Shown one piece after another: positions 38,246 through 45,433 of a stretch of DNA of 64,000 nucleotides. The translations under genes were made by a program, and so were the position numbers. The stretch comes from GW2011-AR15 sp964428335 (GTDB taxonomy: Archaea; Nanobdellota; Nanobdellia; Woesearchaeales; GW2011-AR15). The notes beneath the pieces are model-generated. The model did no database searches. It had not been told where the DNA came from and saw only the letters and a program-made list of their open reading frames with translations. Position 1 is the stretch's first letter. Each line of letters starts with the position of its first letter. The stretch covers positions 1-64,000 of the forward strand of contig CAYRXW010000002.1 of NCBI GenBank assembly GCA_964428335.1. Reading direction: 5' to 3'.

Positions 38246-39412
38246 ATGCATATTGTAATCATCGGAGGAGGATTTGCAGGTGTATATACAGCAAAACATC
38301 TGGTGAAAAAAGTATGCAAGGTGACTTTGATAAGCAGGACAAATTATTTTCTCTTTACTCCACTTCTTCATGAGGTAGCGGTTGGGACAGTCAACAGGAA
38401 CAATATCTGTACGCCGATAAGAGATATGTTTGGTGAAAAAAACTTCAGGTTTATCCGTTCAGAAGTAAAAAATATAGACCAAAGAAAAAAGACAGTCTAT
38501 TTTGACGATTCTTCAGTAACTTATGATAAGTTGATCCTTGCAACAGGATGCAAGGTAAACTATTTTGGGATAGATGGAGCTGAGGAATTCTCTCTTGGGC
38601 TAAAGACAATAAAAGATGCAATAAAAATCAGGGATAGGGCAATTGAGCTTTTGGAAAATTGCGCAATACATCCAAAACCTCTTTCTTTTGTAGTCGTAGG
38701 TGCAGGACCTACCGGAGTGGAGCTTTGCGGTGACTTATGCGATTTGATCGAAGAGAATTTCAAAAAAAGATACCCTGAATTAAAAGGATTGAAGCATGAA
38801 TTTCATTTGATCCAGGCAAGTGAGGATATATTGCCAGTTTTAGGAGATAAAGCAAGAAAAGCAGCCTCAAATATCCTGGAAAAGTCAGGGATAGAAATTC
38901 ACAGGAATTCAAAAGTCACAAAAGTTGGCAAGGATTTTGTCCAGGTAGGAGATATTAAAATAAAAGCGGATTTAATAATCTGGTCAGGAGGGATAAAGCC
39001 TCCAAAAATTAACATCACCCCAGATATTCAAAACGAAAGTGGATATATTCAAACTGAGGAAGATATGTCTGTAAAGGGCCATAAGGATATTTATGCGCTG
39101 GGAGACATTGCAGGAAAACCTTGGCTTGCACAGGCTGCAGTCCAGCAGTCAAAAACAGCAGCAGATAATATTCTCGGGACAAAAGAGAGCTTTAAATTTA
39201 AAAATAAAGGGCTGATAGTCTCTTTGGGGCATCGGAAAGCTATTGGCGAACTATATTTTTTTGGAAAAACTGTTGTAATAAAAGGAAAACTTGCATGGTA
39301 CATGAAAAGGTCAATATATCTAATGAACCTTATAGGCATAAGAAATAAGCTTCATGTAGGATTCGAATGGATTCTTAACCTAATATTTGGCAGGGATATA
39401 AGTGAGATATGA
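38246..39412 (+). CDS. NDH-2-type NAD(P)H dehydrogenase / FAD oxidoreductase
   Basis: The 388-residue protein has the two-dinucleotide-fold layout of type II NADH dehydrogenases. The N-terminal FAD site is HIVIIGGGFAGVYTAKHL, followed by YDKLILATG near residue 98. The NAD(P)H site is FVVVGAGPTGVELCGDL near 152, and YALGDIAGKPWLAQAAVQQS near 285-305 binds the flavin. The C-terminal part carries the hydrophobic/basic segment expected of a peripheral membrane quinone reductase. It would pass electrons from NADH to a quinone or other acceptor without pumping protons. It is a single gene with its own promoter. A role as another pyridine-nucleotide-disulfide oxidoreductase is less likely but possible. 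Confidence 0.85.
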   Translation: MHIVIIGGGFAGVYTAKHLVKKVCKVTLISRTNYFLFTPLLHEVAVGTVNRNNICTPIRDMFGEKNFRFIRSEVKNIDQRKKTVYFDDSSVTYDKLILATGCKVNYFGIDGAEEFSLGLKTIKDAIKIRDRAIELLENCAIHPKPLSFVVVGAGPTGVELCGDLCDLIEENFKKRYPELKGLKHEFHLIQASEDILPVLGDKARKAASNILEKSGIEIHRNSKVTKVGKDFVQVGDIKIKADLIIWSGGIKPPKINITPDIQNESGYIQTEEDMSVKGHKDIYALGDIAGKPWLAQAAVQQSKTAADNILGTKESFKFKNKGLIVSLGHRKAIGELYFFGKTVVIKGKLAWYMKRSIYLMNLIGIRNKLHVGFEWILNLIFGRDISEI

Positions 39413-39440
39413 TTTTCACGACTGTTAATTAAATATTACT

Positions 39441-39450
39441 TTTATAAATA
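39441..39450 (+). promoter_or_regulatory. TATA box for the FNR-like gene
   Basis: TTTATAAATA lies 37-46 bases upstream of the ATG at 39487, implying a leader of about 15 bases. Confidence 0.5.
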
Positions 39451-39486
39451 GTTTATTTATCACCACTTTAAGACAGTGATGAAAAT

Positions 39487-40560
39487 ATGGTAGTTCCAGC
39501 AGTTGATGAGAGTCTCGAATTATTAAGAAAAAAACATTACAATGCCACAGTAAGCCATTTCCAGGTGATGGAAAATGCAGACGGTGCGTACATTTTGATA
39601 AAGGTAGTTCCAGATGATTATAAGCCGCATAATCCGGCACAGCATAATATATTAGGTTTTCTTAAGCAAGAAGAAAGGCCAGAAGGCTTTCCAGAGCCAG
39701 TTGTTGAGTTAAAGAATTCAGATTTAGTTATGAGGCAATATACAATAAGCGATCAGATACTGCTTGATAATATATTGGGATTGATTGCAGGAGATTTAAC
39801 TGCAGGTGAATTAATAAGAACAATATCAAGTTTTAAGGAGACAAGGGAAGCAGGTCATTTTGATCCATCTGATGCAGCTTATTTAAGTTTAGTCGCAAAA
39901 GCAATGGAAAACAAAGCATTTCTTGCTCCACAAAATCAAGGTGTTTTAGAATATTATATAGCAGTTGAAAAGAAAGGCCAGTTGACACCTCGTTTGTTTA
40001 TGAATTTAAAAGAGGGTTCAAGGATTCACGCAACAGCAATCTATAAAGGAGATATGTGCCCTCTTACATTAGAGGATATTCCAGCAGGAGTCAATACCAT
40101 TATGCTTGCTTCAACAGGAGCAGGTTTGCCAGGTACAAATCCATTGGTTAATCACTTGATATCTTCAGGTTACCTTGATAATCCACAGAACAGGATAATA
40201 AACCTTCTGACTACCAGAAGAAAAGAGGATTTGGGCATTTACCATGAAACTCATTTATTGCTTTCACAGCTGTTCCCAAATTATGAAGTGATCATCAACG
40301 AGACAAGAGGGGCAGAAAAAATGTATCCACAGGCATGGATTTCAACAGGCAGGCTGGAACAGGCTTTTGGTTTTACATTTGGACCAAATACAGCAGCTTA
40401 TATGTGTGGAAGCAAAAATTTCGCAGGGCTTCCTGATAATGCAGAAAGAAAGGCAGCTGCAGAGTTAAGTGCAGTTCCAAAGGGTTCAGAAACAGGCTTA
40501 TACAGGGCACTTTTGGATAAAGGTGTTCCGCATACTAATATTAAAGGCGAAGCCTGGTAA
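39487..40560 (+). CDS. Ferredoxin/flavodoxin-NADP+ reductase-like protein
   Basis: The 357-residue protein shows FNR landmarks: the FAD-binding MRQYTIS (R-x-Y-T-x-S) near residue 78, the NADP-phosphate loop ASTGAGLPGTNPLVNHL near 208-225, and CGSKNFAGL near 308-316. The C-terminus ends in Trp, as in FNRs where a terminal aromatic ring stacks on the flavin. It would exchange electrons between NADP(H) and ferredoxin or flavodoxin in the cytosol. It is longer than typical bacterial FNRs (about 250-300) because of an insert between the FAD motif and the NADP loop. It lies beside the NDH-2-like gene, so the two may form a local redox pair, though each has its own promoter. Confidence 0.75.
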   Translation: MVVPAVDESLELLRKKHYNATVSHFQVMENADGAYILIKVVPDDYKPHNPAQHNILGFLKQEERPEGFPEPVVELKNSDLVMRQYTISDQILLDNILGLIAGDLTAGELIRTISSFKETREAGHFDPSDAAYLSLVAKAMENKAFLAPQNQGVLEYYIAVEKKGQLTPRLFMNLKEGSRIHATAIYKGDMCPLTLEDIPAGVNTIMLASTGAGLPGTNPLVNHLISSGYLDNPQNRIINLLTTRRKEDLGIYHETHLLLSQLFPNYEVIINETRGAEKMYPQAWISTGRLEQAFGFTFGPNTAAYMCGSKNFAGLPDNAERKAAAELSAVPKGSETGLYRALLDKGVPHTNIKGEAW

Positions 40561-40639
40561 GAAAAAATATTTTTTATATGAATTAATTTCTTATATTTCC
40601 TTAAATACTGTGTTATTTAAAAAAAGTTTATGTAATAAA

Positions 40640-41244
40640 TCACTTTTTAATAGAATATAATCCAACATCAGCAACAGTTAGGTTCCTGACTGCATATGTG
40701 CCAATATTCTCATGGACTACTGGTTCGTTTTCTGCTTCACAATGATAAAACCATGAATGGAACAATTGAGGTAAACGACTGATAGGGCCTGTGTGAGGTG
40801 AGCTTAATTCAATCACAATATAATCCGATCTTTTCCTTAGTATATTTTTTGGGCTTAAGTATTCTGAACCAGCAGAAAGTATCTCGCTTAATTCATATGA
40901 ATTCCCAACTCTTAGATTTGGTTTGCATTAAGGGCTCTAGGAGTTTTCTTTTCCATAGAAGCTTTGAATTCAGCTGCATTCATATTTAATTTTTGCAAAC
41001 GGATTGGCTGGTAAGAATAATCTTGGTTTTCATCATAATCTCCTTTAGGAAATTGTGCTTTCCACCACTCATCTATTGATTTCCCTTCGTATTCTTTATT
41101 TAAATCAATAGGTGTAGCAAGGTAAACAGCACCATTGCTGTCTATGACAATCACGCCTTTCTGATTCACAATGCTATCTAAAGTAAGATGTTCTCCGGTA
41201 ACTGCATCTCCACTTGTTGGGTCATCTCCACCTTGTGCTGGCAT
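40640..41244 (-). pseudogene. Unknown protein gene broken by a frameshift near 40918
   Basis: The first 110 residues run from the ATG at 41244 to a stop at 40912-40914. A second open stretch, 40918 down to the stop at 40640-40642 (92 residues, beginning NLRVGNSYELSEILSAGSEY), continues in the -1 frame and has no ATG of its own near its beginning. One extra A in the CCAAATC tract at 40917-40919 would join them into a protein of about 201 residues. The second half is clearly protein-like (VIELSSPHTGPISRLPQLFH). The break could be a real mutation, a sequencing error in a short A run or programmed slippage. A TATA box (41265-41275) supports the start. The family is not recognised; there is no signal peptide. 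Confidence 0.55.
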
Positions 41245-41264
41245 AGTTTTTTGGAAACAGCATT

Positions 41265-41275
41265 CTATATTTAAA
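41265..41275 (-). promoter_or_regulatory. TATA box for the frameshifted gene
   Basis: Read on the minus strand this is TTTAAATATAG, about 26 bases before the ATG at 41244, which implies leaderless transcription. Confidence 0.45.
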
Positions 41276-41315
41276 ATCGCATCTTTCCTACATAATAAGT
41301 ATTATTTAATATATT

Positions 41316-41374
41316 ATAAGTATAATTTACTTATTTAATAATAAAATATATAAATAACTTATTACATGATAAGT
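41316..41374. promoter_or_regulatory. ATAAGT palindromes flanking a TATA box
   Basis: ATAAGTA-N5-TACTTAT (41316-41334) and ACTTAT-N6-ATAAGT (41357-41374) flank the TATA box AAATATATAAAT (41344-41355). A further ATAAGTA lies at 41296. The half-sites recur in opposite orders on the two sides. They probably bind the HTH protein encoded immediately downstream. Confidence 0.6.
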
Positions 41375-41380
41375 AAATAG

Positions 41381-41878
41381 ATGGCCATTAGTACTCAAAG
41401 ACTTGAAGAATTATCAAAAGACAGGTCTTTAGAGGCACTCAAGATACTGCTTGAGACGATAGCAGAGAAAAATAAAGTGAGCAAGGAAGACTTGCTTACA
41501 GCGCTTAAATCAGAGCAGGAAGGCATCCCGATAGATGCCTTCAGTTCCAAGCTTAGCGCCCTGGAAGTAATTGTCAAATATCTAAAAGAGAATCAGGGCA
41601 AGAAATACAGTGAGATTGCACGCTTCCTTCACAGGGATGATAGGACCATCTGGTCAACGTATAAAAACAGCCAAAAGAAACATATTGCACCCTTGTCTCT
41701 TTTGGGCCAGATTATCATCCCTGTTTCTTTATTTTCTAAAAGGACAAAAAGTGTCCTTGAGATTCTTGTAATATACTTAAAAGAAGAAAAAAACCAATCC
41801 TTTAACGAAATCTCAAAACTCCTTAACAAGGATTACCAGACAATCTATACTTCTTATAAGAGGGGGATGTCTAGATGA
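41381..41878 (+). CDS. Regulator with two tandem helix-turn-helix repeats
   Basis: The 165-residue protein has two similar 40-residue units: LEVIVKYLKENQGKKYSEIA then RFLHRDDRTIWSTYKNSQKK, and LEILVIYLKEEKNQSFNEIS then KLLNKDYQTIYTSYKR. Each is a sigma region 4-like or Trp-repressor-like HTH with the recognition helix at DDRTIWSTY or DYQTIYTSY. The N-terminal 45 residues are helical and acidic. It starts seven bases after a palindromic ATAAGT site, so autoregulation is likely. Its stop overlaps the next frame (ATGA at 41875), coupling it to the secreted protein downstream. Direction of control is unknown. Confidence 0.7.
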   Translation: MAISTQRLEELSKDRSLEALKILLETIAEKNKVSKEDLLTALKSEQEGIPIDAFSSKLSALEVIVKYLKENQGKKYSEIARFLHRDDRTIWSTYKNSQKKHIAPLSLLGQIIIPVSLFSKRTKSVLEILVIYLKEEKNQSFNEISKLLNKDYQTIYTSYKRGMSR

Positions 41879-41916
41879 AACATTCCTCTTTTAGCAAAAA
41901 AATAACTAAATATGAA

Positions 41917-41978
41917 TTAAGGGGAAGTATCCCCTTAAGAACCCCACTTAGATATGGGGGTTTTAGGGGGCAGAGCCC
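41917..41978 (+). repeat. Three consecutive GC-rich hairpins upstream of a secreted-protein gene
   Basis: Three hairpins lie in order. TTAAGGGG/CCCCTTAA (41917-41924, 41931-41938) extends to nine pairs. AACCCC/GGGGTT (41940-41945, 41957-41962) is next. GGGC-AGA-GCCC (41968-41978) ends at seven bases before the ATG at 41986. The block is GC-rich in an AT-rich genome and looks like a palindromic repeat element or an mRNA regulatory leader. Confidence 0.65.
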
Positions 41979-41985
41979 ACTAATT

Positions 41986-42702
41986 ATGGAAAGGATAGTC
42001 TCTTTGCTATTATTTATCTTCATTACCCTCTCACTTATTCATGCATCATTTGCGCAGCAGGTCCCTGGAGCGAATATACTTTCAAATGCAACAGAGACAA
42101 AGACACCAGCAGCAGCAGAATTTTTGAATACTTCAGGAGGGTCTTTCACTACAATAATCTTATCTTCAGAGACACAGAACCTGAAATGGAAGGCTTATGC
42201 AGGTAATGTTACAGGAGTTCTTACATTAGATGATTCAGGGGACTATTCAATATATAGGTGGGACCTGACTGAATTCACGGGAGAAGTGTATGCAAGCAGG
42301 AACGTCTCAGTGCTATGGTCTTCAATAAGGTGCGCAAATTCAACCCATATAACAAGGGAAGAGACAAAAATGAACCATACTACATCAAATCCTGACAGCA
42401 TAAACAGCACATTTTCCTCTACTCTTCACAGACAGTTTTATGTAGCTTCAGCAAATATCGCTCAAAGCACTTGCCGTTCAACCTTCACATGGGTGAATGA
42501 CACAGCGCAGACACCAAGTGTCAATGCGCCATACCAGGAAGTGTTATTATATGATACAAGAGGCCTGGTTTATACAACCTTCATAGATGATAATACGCAA
42601 GGTTTCAATTACAACAATTACGATTTCCAGATGATCGTGCCTGAAAGAGGAGTAGGAGGGTATACGAATACGAGATATTACTTTTATATGGAGCTGCAGT
42701 AA
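41986..42702 (+). CDS. Secreted protein consisting of the shared envelope domain (copy 3)
   Basis: I choose the ATG at 41986 (MERIVSLLLFIFITLSLIHA, a clear signal peptide). The frame is open from 41875, where ATGA overlaps the HTH gene, but that 37-residue extension is only the translation of three DNA hairpins. The 238-residue product has the domain order of the other copies: KWKAYAGNVTGVLTLDDSGD, YRWDLTEFTGEVYASRN, Cys near IRCANST and STCRSTF, YQEVLLYD and the terminal RYYFYMELQ. Function is unknown; it is most likely a surface subunit. The HTH gene before it is probably its regulator. The hairpins in its leader could affect translation. Confidence 0.7.
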   Translation: MERIVSLLLFIFITLSLIHASFAQQVPGANILSNATETKTPAAAEFLNTSGGSFTTIILSSETQNLKWKAYAGNVTGVLTLDDSGDYSIYRWDLTEFTGEVYASRNVSVLWSSIRCANSTHITREETKMNHTTSNPDSINSTFSSTLHRQFYVASANIAQSTCRSTFTWVNDTAQTPSVNAPYQEVLLYDTRGLVYTTFIDDNTQGFNYNNYDFQMIVPERGVGGYTNTRYYFYMELQ

Positions 42703-42706
42703 ATAG

Positions 42707-43663
42707 TTATTTTCTTCTTCTGATTATCTCATCCCTGATAGTATCGACCCTGTCTCCAAGCCCAAGGTTCCTTAAAGAAAAAGGATGCGGAAGGAATCTC
42801 TCAATATCCCCTCTTACAACTAGTCTTTCATCGTTGCTTATCACTGTCAGTGTTTTATCAGGTGCATGTGAAATCTCAAGCGCCTCAAGCGCATCCTGGT
42901 AAGCTGAAAACATACCCGGAAGAACTAAAACTTCTCCAAATTTTTGTATGCCATCGCACATTATGACAATCCCACCAATATCAGGCTCGCCAATCCTATG
43001 GAAAGCATTTGCTGCTGAATCCACAGGGCTTATAGGAGCATACGATGCACTTTGAAGCGAGTAACCGGCATAAGTCATTGCATCTGGAGAATATGCTACA
43101 GCTATATTTCCCCCGAGTTTTAAGGCGTGTTCAATTGCAGTCCTTTCTTCTTTCCTTATATTCTCTCCATATTGATTATTGAATCTCGTTGGGGTAAGCT
43201 CTTCAAGTTCATAAGCTTCAAACGCCCCGCTATCTTCAGTCCTGGTAATGATTCTTGAATTTATCCTGCCGAAAGGCTGGCCAAACAAGGGGCTATAAGG
43301 AGATATCAGTTTTTTTCTGCAGTGTCCGCATGGGGCTGCAGGTGGCCCAAATTTTGTAGAGATGGTAAGCACATCAAGGCTCATCTCTTCTCCTGGTCTA
43401 AGTTCAGCTCTTGCCAATGCAATGAATATGGCTTCTGCATGAAGTGCATAGGGCTGGCCAAAGCTTGCCTGGTCCTCTATATTATATCCCCTGATTTTTT
43501 TGAACCTGATCTCATTAGAAAAAGGTTTTCCTATAGGGTAATAAGCAACAAGACCCATCTCACCTACTTCAAAGTGCGAATCACAAGGTGATGAGAATCT
43601 TCTTGTTTGTTTTGCTCCTTTTAAAAGCTCCTTATCATTGGAAGTTAATGCATAATCTATCAT
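42707..43663 (-). CDS. Cytidine deaminase-like protein (two-domain)
   Basis: The 318-residue protein contains the zinc deaminase signature: HAEAIFIALARAE (H-A-E, with the proton-shuttling Glu) near residue 75, and PPAAPCGHCRKKL (P-C-x2-C) near 108-120. The first domain is therefore an intact CDA fold. The C-terminal half (SASYAPISPVDSAANAFHRI ... YQDALEALEISH) resembles the degenerate second CDA domain of E. coli-type enzymes. Expected reaction: cytidine or deoxycytidine to uridine in pyrimidine salvage. A TATA-like element lies about 27 bases upstream. The length fits the two-domain class (about 290-300). Confidence 0.7.
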   Translation of the reverse strand: MIDYALTSNDKELLKGAKQTRRFSSPCDSHFEVGEMGLVAYYPIGKPFSNEIRFKKIRGYNIEDQASFGQPYALHAEAIFIALARAELRPGEEMSLDVLTISTKFGPPAAPCGHCRKKLISPYSPLFGQPFGRINSRIITRTEDSGAFEAYELEELTPTRFNNQYGENIRKEERTAIEHALKLGGNIAVAYSPDAMTYAGYSLQSASYAPISPVDSAANAFHRIGEPDIGGIVIMCDGIQKFGEVLVLPGMFSAYQDALEALEISHAPDKTLTVISNDERLVVRGDIERFLPHPFSLRNLGLGDRVDTIRDEIIRRRK

Positions 43664-43721
43664 TCGTGCCTGGAAAAATTAGATTAAATATATTGATTTG
43701 TATTAAAACCTGTTCCCAAAT

Positions 43722-43731
43722 AGCTTTATAG
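43722..43731 (+). promoter_or_regulatory. TATA box for the galactokinase-like gene
   Basis: AGCTTTATAG is centred about 29 bases before the ATG at 43756, giving a leaderless transcript. The minus-strand CDA promoter (TATATTTAAT, near 43686-43696) shares the spacer. Confidence 0.5.
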
Positions 43732-43755
43732 CAACATTTCCTTTCCTGCATATTA

Positions 43756-45006
43756 ATGGTTAAAATCCTAAAGCCAACACATGCAGAGCAGGAAATCATT
43801 GAAAAACTCTCAAACGATAAAGATGTGTTTATTGACAGATCAAGGATGTACGTCCGTCGTACTTCGTCAAGGGTCTGCTTTACTGTGGAACATGGGGATT
43901 ATAATGGCACAGATCTATTCGGAGCTGCAATAGGAAAAGCGAATGATAAAGAAGCATATGGTTTCATATGGTTTGCATACTCAAAAAATAGTACAGGGAA
44001 TTTCAGGATAAAAAGCCAGAACTATTCCAATGAGATTGCAGACTTTAATGGAAATAAACTACCAAACCCCTCAAAAATATCAAAAGATTATCCGTGGATA
44101 AAATTTCCAATGGGCGCAGTCTACATCCTGAAAAAAAATGGGTATAAAATAAAAAATGGGCTAAATGGGGTTTTGATAGGAAAGATACCCGAAGGCGGGC
44201 TTTCAAGGTCAGCTTCGCTCTCATTAAACTTAATTTATTCTATCCTTGAAGTGAACGGTATAACAGAGATTGACCAATTCAAACTTATTGATATGGCCCA
44301 GGAGCTTGAAAATGAATACATTAAATCTCCATGCGGAAAGCTCGATATGGCAATGATAGTTTTTGGAAAAAAAGATCATGCAGCGTTGTATTCACAGAAG
44401 AAAAAATCTGTGTATTATGTTCCGATTCCTGAAAATTCAGAGTCAATCGAGCTTATAATCCTAGACACAGGGACAAGAAGATTAGGCCTTCAAGGAACAG
44501 ATTATGAAATCCGGAAAAAAGAATGTGAAAACATTGTAAGCCTATATGGAAAGGAATATGGATTTAATGATTTGTCAGAAATAACTCCAAAGATATACGA
44601 AGAGTTGAAAGAAGAAGGCATGCCGTTAAATTTGTCTCTCAGGTTAAAATATATCTTCGAGGCAAACCAAAGATTTAAGCAATTCATCCAAGGATGGAGG
44701 CAGGGGGATTTCAAAAAAGCAGGCGAGATATTGAACCTTGATGGCATCTCTCTTCGGGATGACTATGATCTTTCAAGCTATCCCCTTGAGGCTATGGCTT
44801 ATATAGCAAGAAACGACAAAAATGTCTATGGAGCAAGGCTTTCAGGTGGGGGAAGGGTTGGAGCCTGCATAGCACTAAGGAAAAAAGTGCCGATTGAAGA
44901 ATTTAAAGAGAATGCAGAAAAAAGCTATAAGAAAAGTTTTTCAGGCTTGGTTCCTGATATCTCCTCTTATGAATTTACAGATGGTGTTGTAAAGCTAAGA
45001 AGATAG
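43756..45006 (+). CDS. Galactokinase-like GHMP kinase
   Basis: The 416-residue protein has the GHMP pattern. A substrate motif near residue 39-52 reads SRVCFTVEHGDYNGTD, resembling the galactokinase R-x-N-x-I-G-E-H-x-D-Y. The ATP loop is PEGGLSRSASLSLNLIYSIL near 145-165. SPCGKLDMAMIVFGKKDHA near 194-212 carries the catalytic Asp. Motif 3, ARLSGGGRVGACIAL, is near 373. It would phosphorylate galactose or a related sugar with ATP, which could feed sugar nucleotides to glycan or glycoprotein synthesis. The first motif has Val-Glu-His in place of Gly-Glu-His, so the exact sugar is uncertain. Confidence 0.7.
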   Translation: MVKILKPTHAEQEIIEKLSNDKDVFIDRSRMYVRRTSSRVCFTVEHGDYNGTDLFGAAIGKANDKEAYGFIWFAYSKNSTGNFRIKSQNYSNEIADFNGNKLPNPSKISKDYPWIKFPMGAVYILKKNGYKIKNGLNGVLIGKIPEGGLSRSASLSLNLIYSILEVNGITEIDQFKLIDMAQELENEYIKSPCGKLDMAMIVFGKKDHAALYSQKKKSVYYVPIPENSESIELIILDTGTRRLGLQGTDYEIRKKECENIVSLYGKEYGFNDLSEITPKIYEELKEEGMPLNLSLRLKYIFEANQRFKQFIQGWRQGDFKKAGEILNLDGISLRDDYDLSSYPLEAMAYIARNDKNVYGARLSGGGRVGACIALRKKVPIEEFKENAEKSYKKSFSGLVPDISSYEFTDGVVKLRR

Positions 45007-45309
45007 CTATTTTAAGTTTCTGAAAGAATCAGCTAGAAAATACAAAAAATAAGAAGAGATGCTAAATAAGAAAGATAAAAAGAAAAATAAGAGATTCATT
45101 TTTTTTGAAATGAATATGTAAGTCAGGAATTCAAAAAAAAGGAGCATTGAGACTGCAATAAGGAAATTATACCATTTATGAAATCTTTCAATATTCTCAT
45201 TGTTGAAGATCATGGCTTTTATCGGAATAACTGAAAAAACAACTAGCGGAACATAAAGAAAAGGATCTTCAAAAAAATCTAAGTTTCTTATTCTTGATTT
45301 TCTCAGCAT
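45007..45309 (-). CDS. Small three-helix membrane protein
   Basis: The 100-residue product has membrane helices near residues 16-34 (FLYVPLVVFSVIPIKAMIF), 48-66 (FLIAVSMLLFFEFLTYIFIS) and 72-93 (NLLFFFLSFLFSISSYFLYF). No motif or family is recognised. A TATA-like CAATATAGAA lies about 25 bases before the ATG. Its stop is adjacent to the kinase stop, so the genes converge. Confidence 0.5.
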   Translation of the reverse strand: MLRKSRIRNLDFFEDPFLYVPLVVFSVIPIKAMIFNNENIERFHKWYNFLIAVSMLLFFEFLTYIFISKKMNLLFFFLSFLFSISSYFLYFLADSFRNLK

Positions 45310-45363
45310 TTTATAGTAGGATATTTTCTATATTGTTAAGTTTTTGTTATTTTTTCAAATATC

Positions 45364-45373
45364 TTTAAATATA
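45364..45373 (+). promoter_or_regulatory. TATA box of the Cys-rich/archaeosortase operon
   Basis: TTTAAATATA is followed after about 50 bases by a GGGGTGTAGGGG ribosome binding site just before the ATG at 45434. A second AT-rich stretch near 45403 could also serve. Confidence 0.4.
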
Positions 45374-45433
45374 ATCTGCATGTTCTTGTTATCACTTTAA
45401 AGTTTATACATAACTTCGTGGGGTGTAGGGGAA

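Noticed and set aside
39477..39510. C/D-box-like GTGATGA before the FNR gene
   Set aside because: No matching D box or guide arrangement is present, and the motif lies in the leader and first codons.
40798..40989. 63-residue plus-strand frame
   Set aside because: It lies opposite the second half of the minus-strand frameshifted gene, which is clearly protein-like; this frame has no start signal.
41875..41985. 37-residue N-terminal extension of the secreted protein
   Set aside because: It is just the translation of three DNA hairpins; the ATG at 41986 gives a proper signal peptide.
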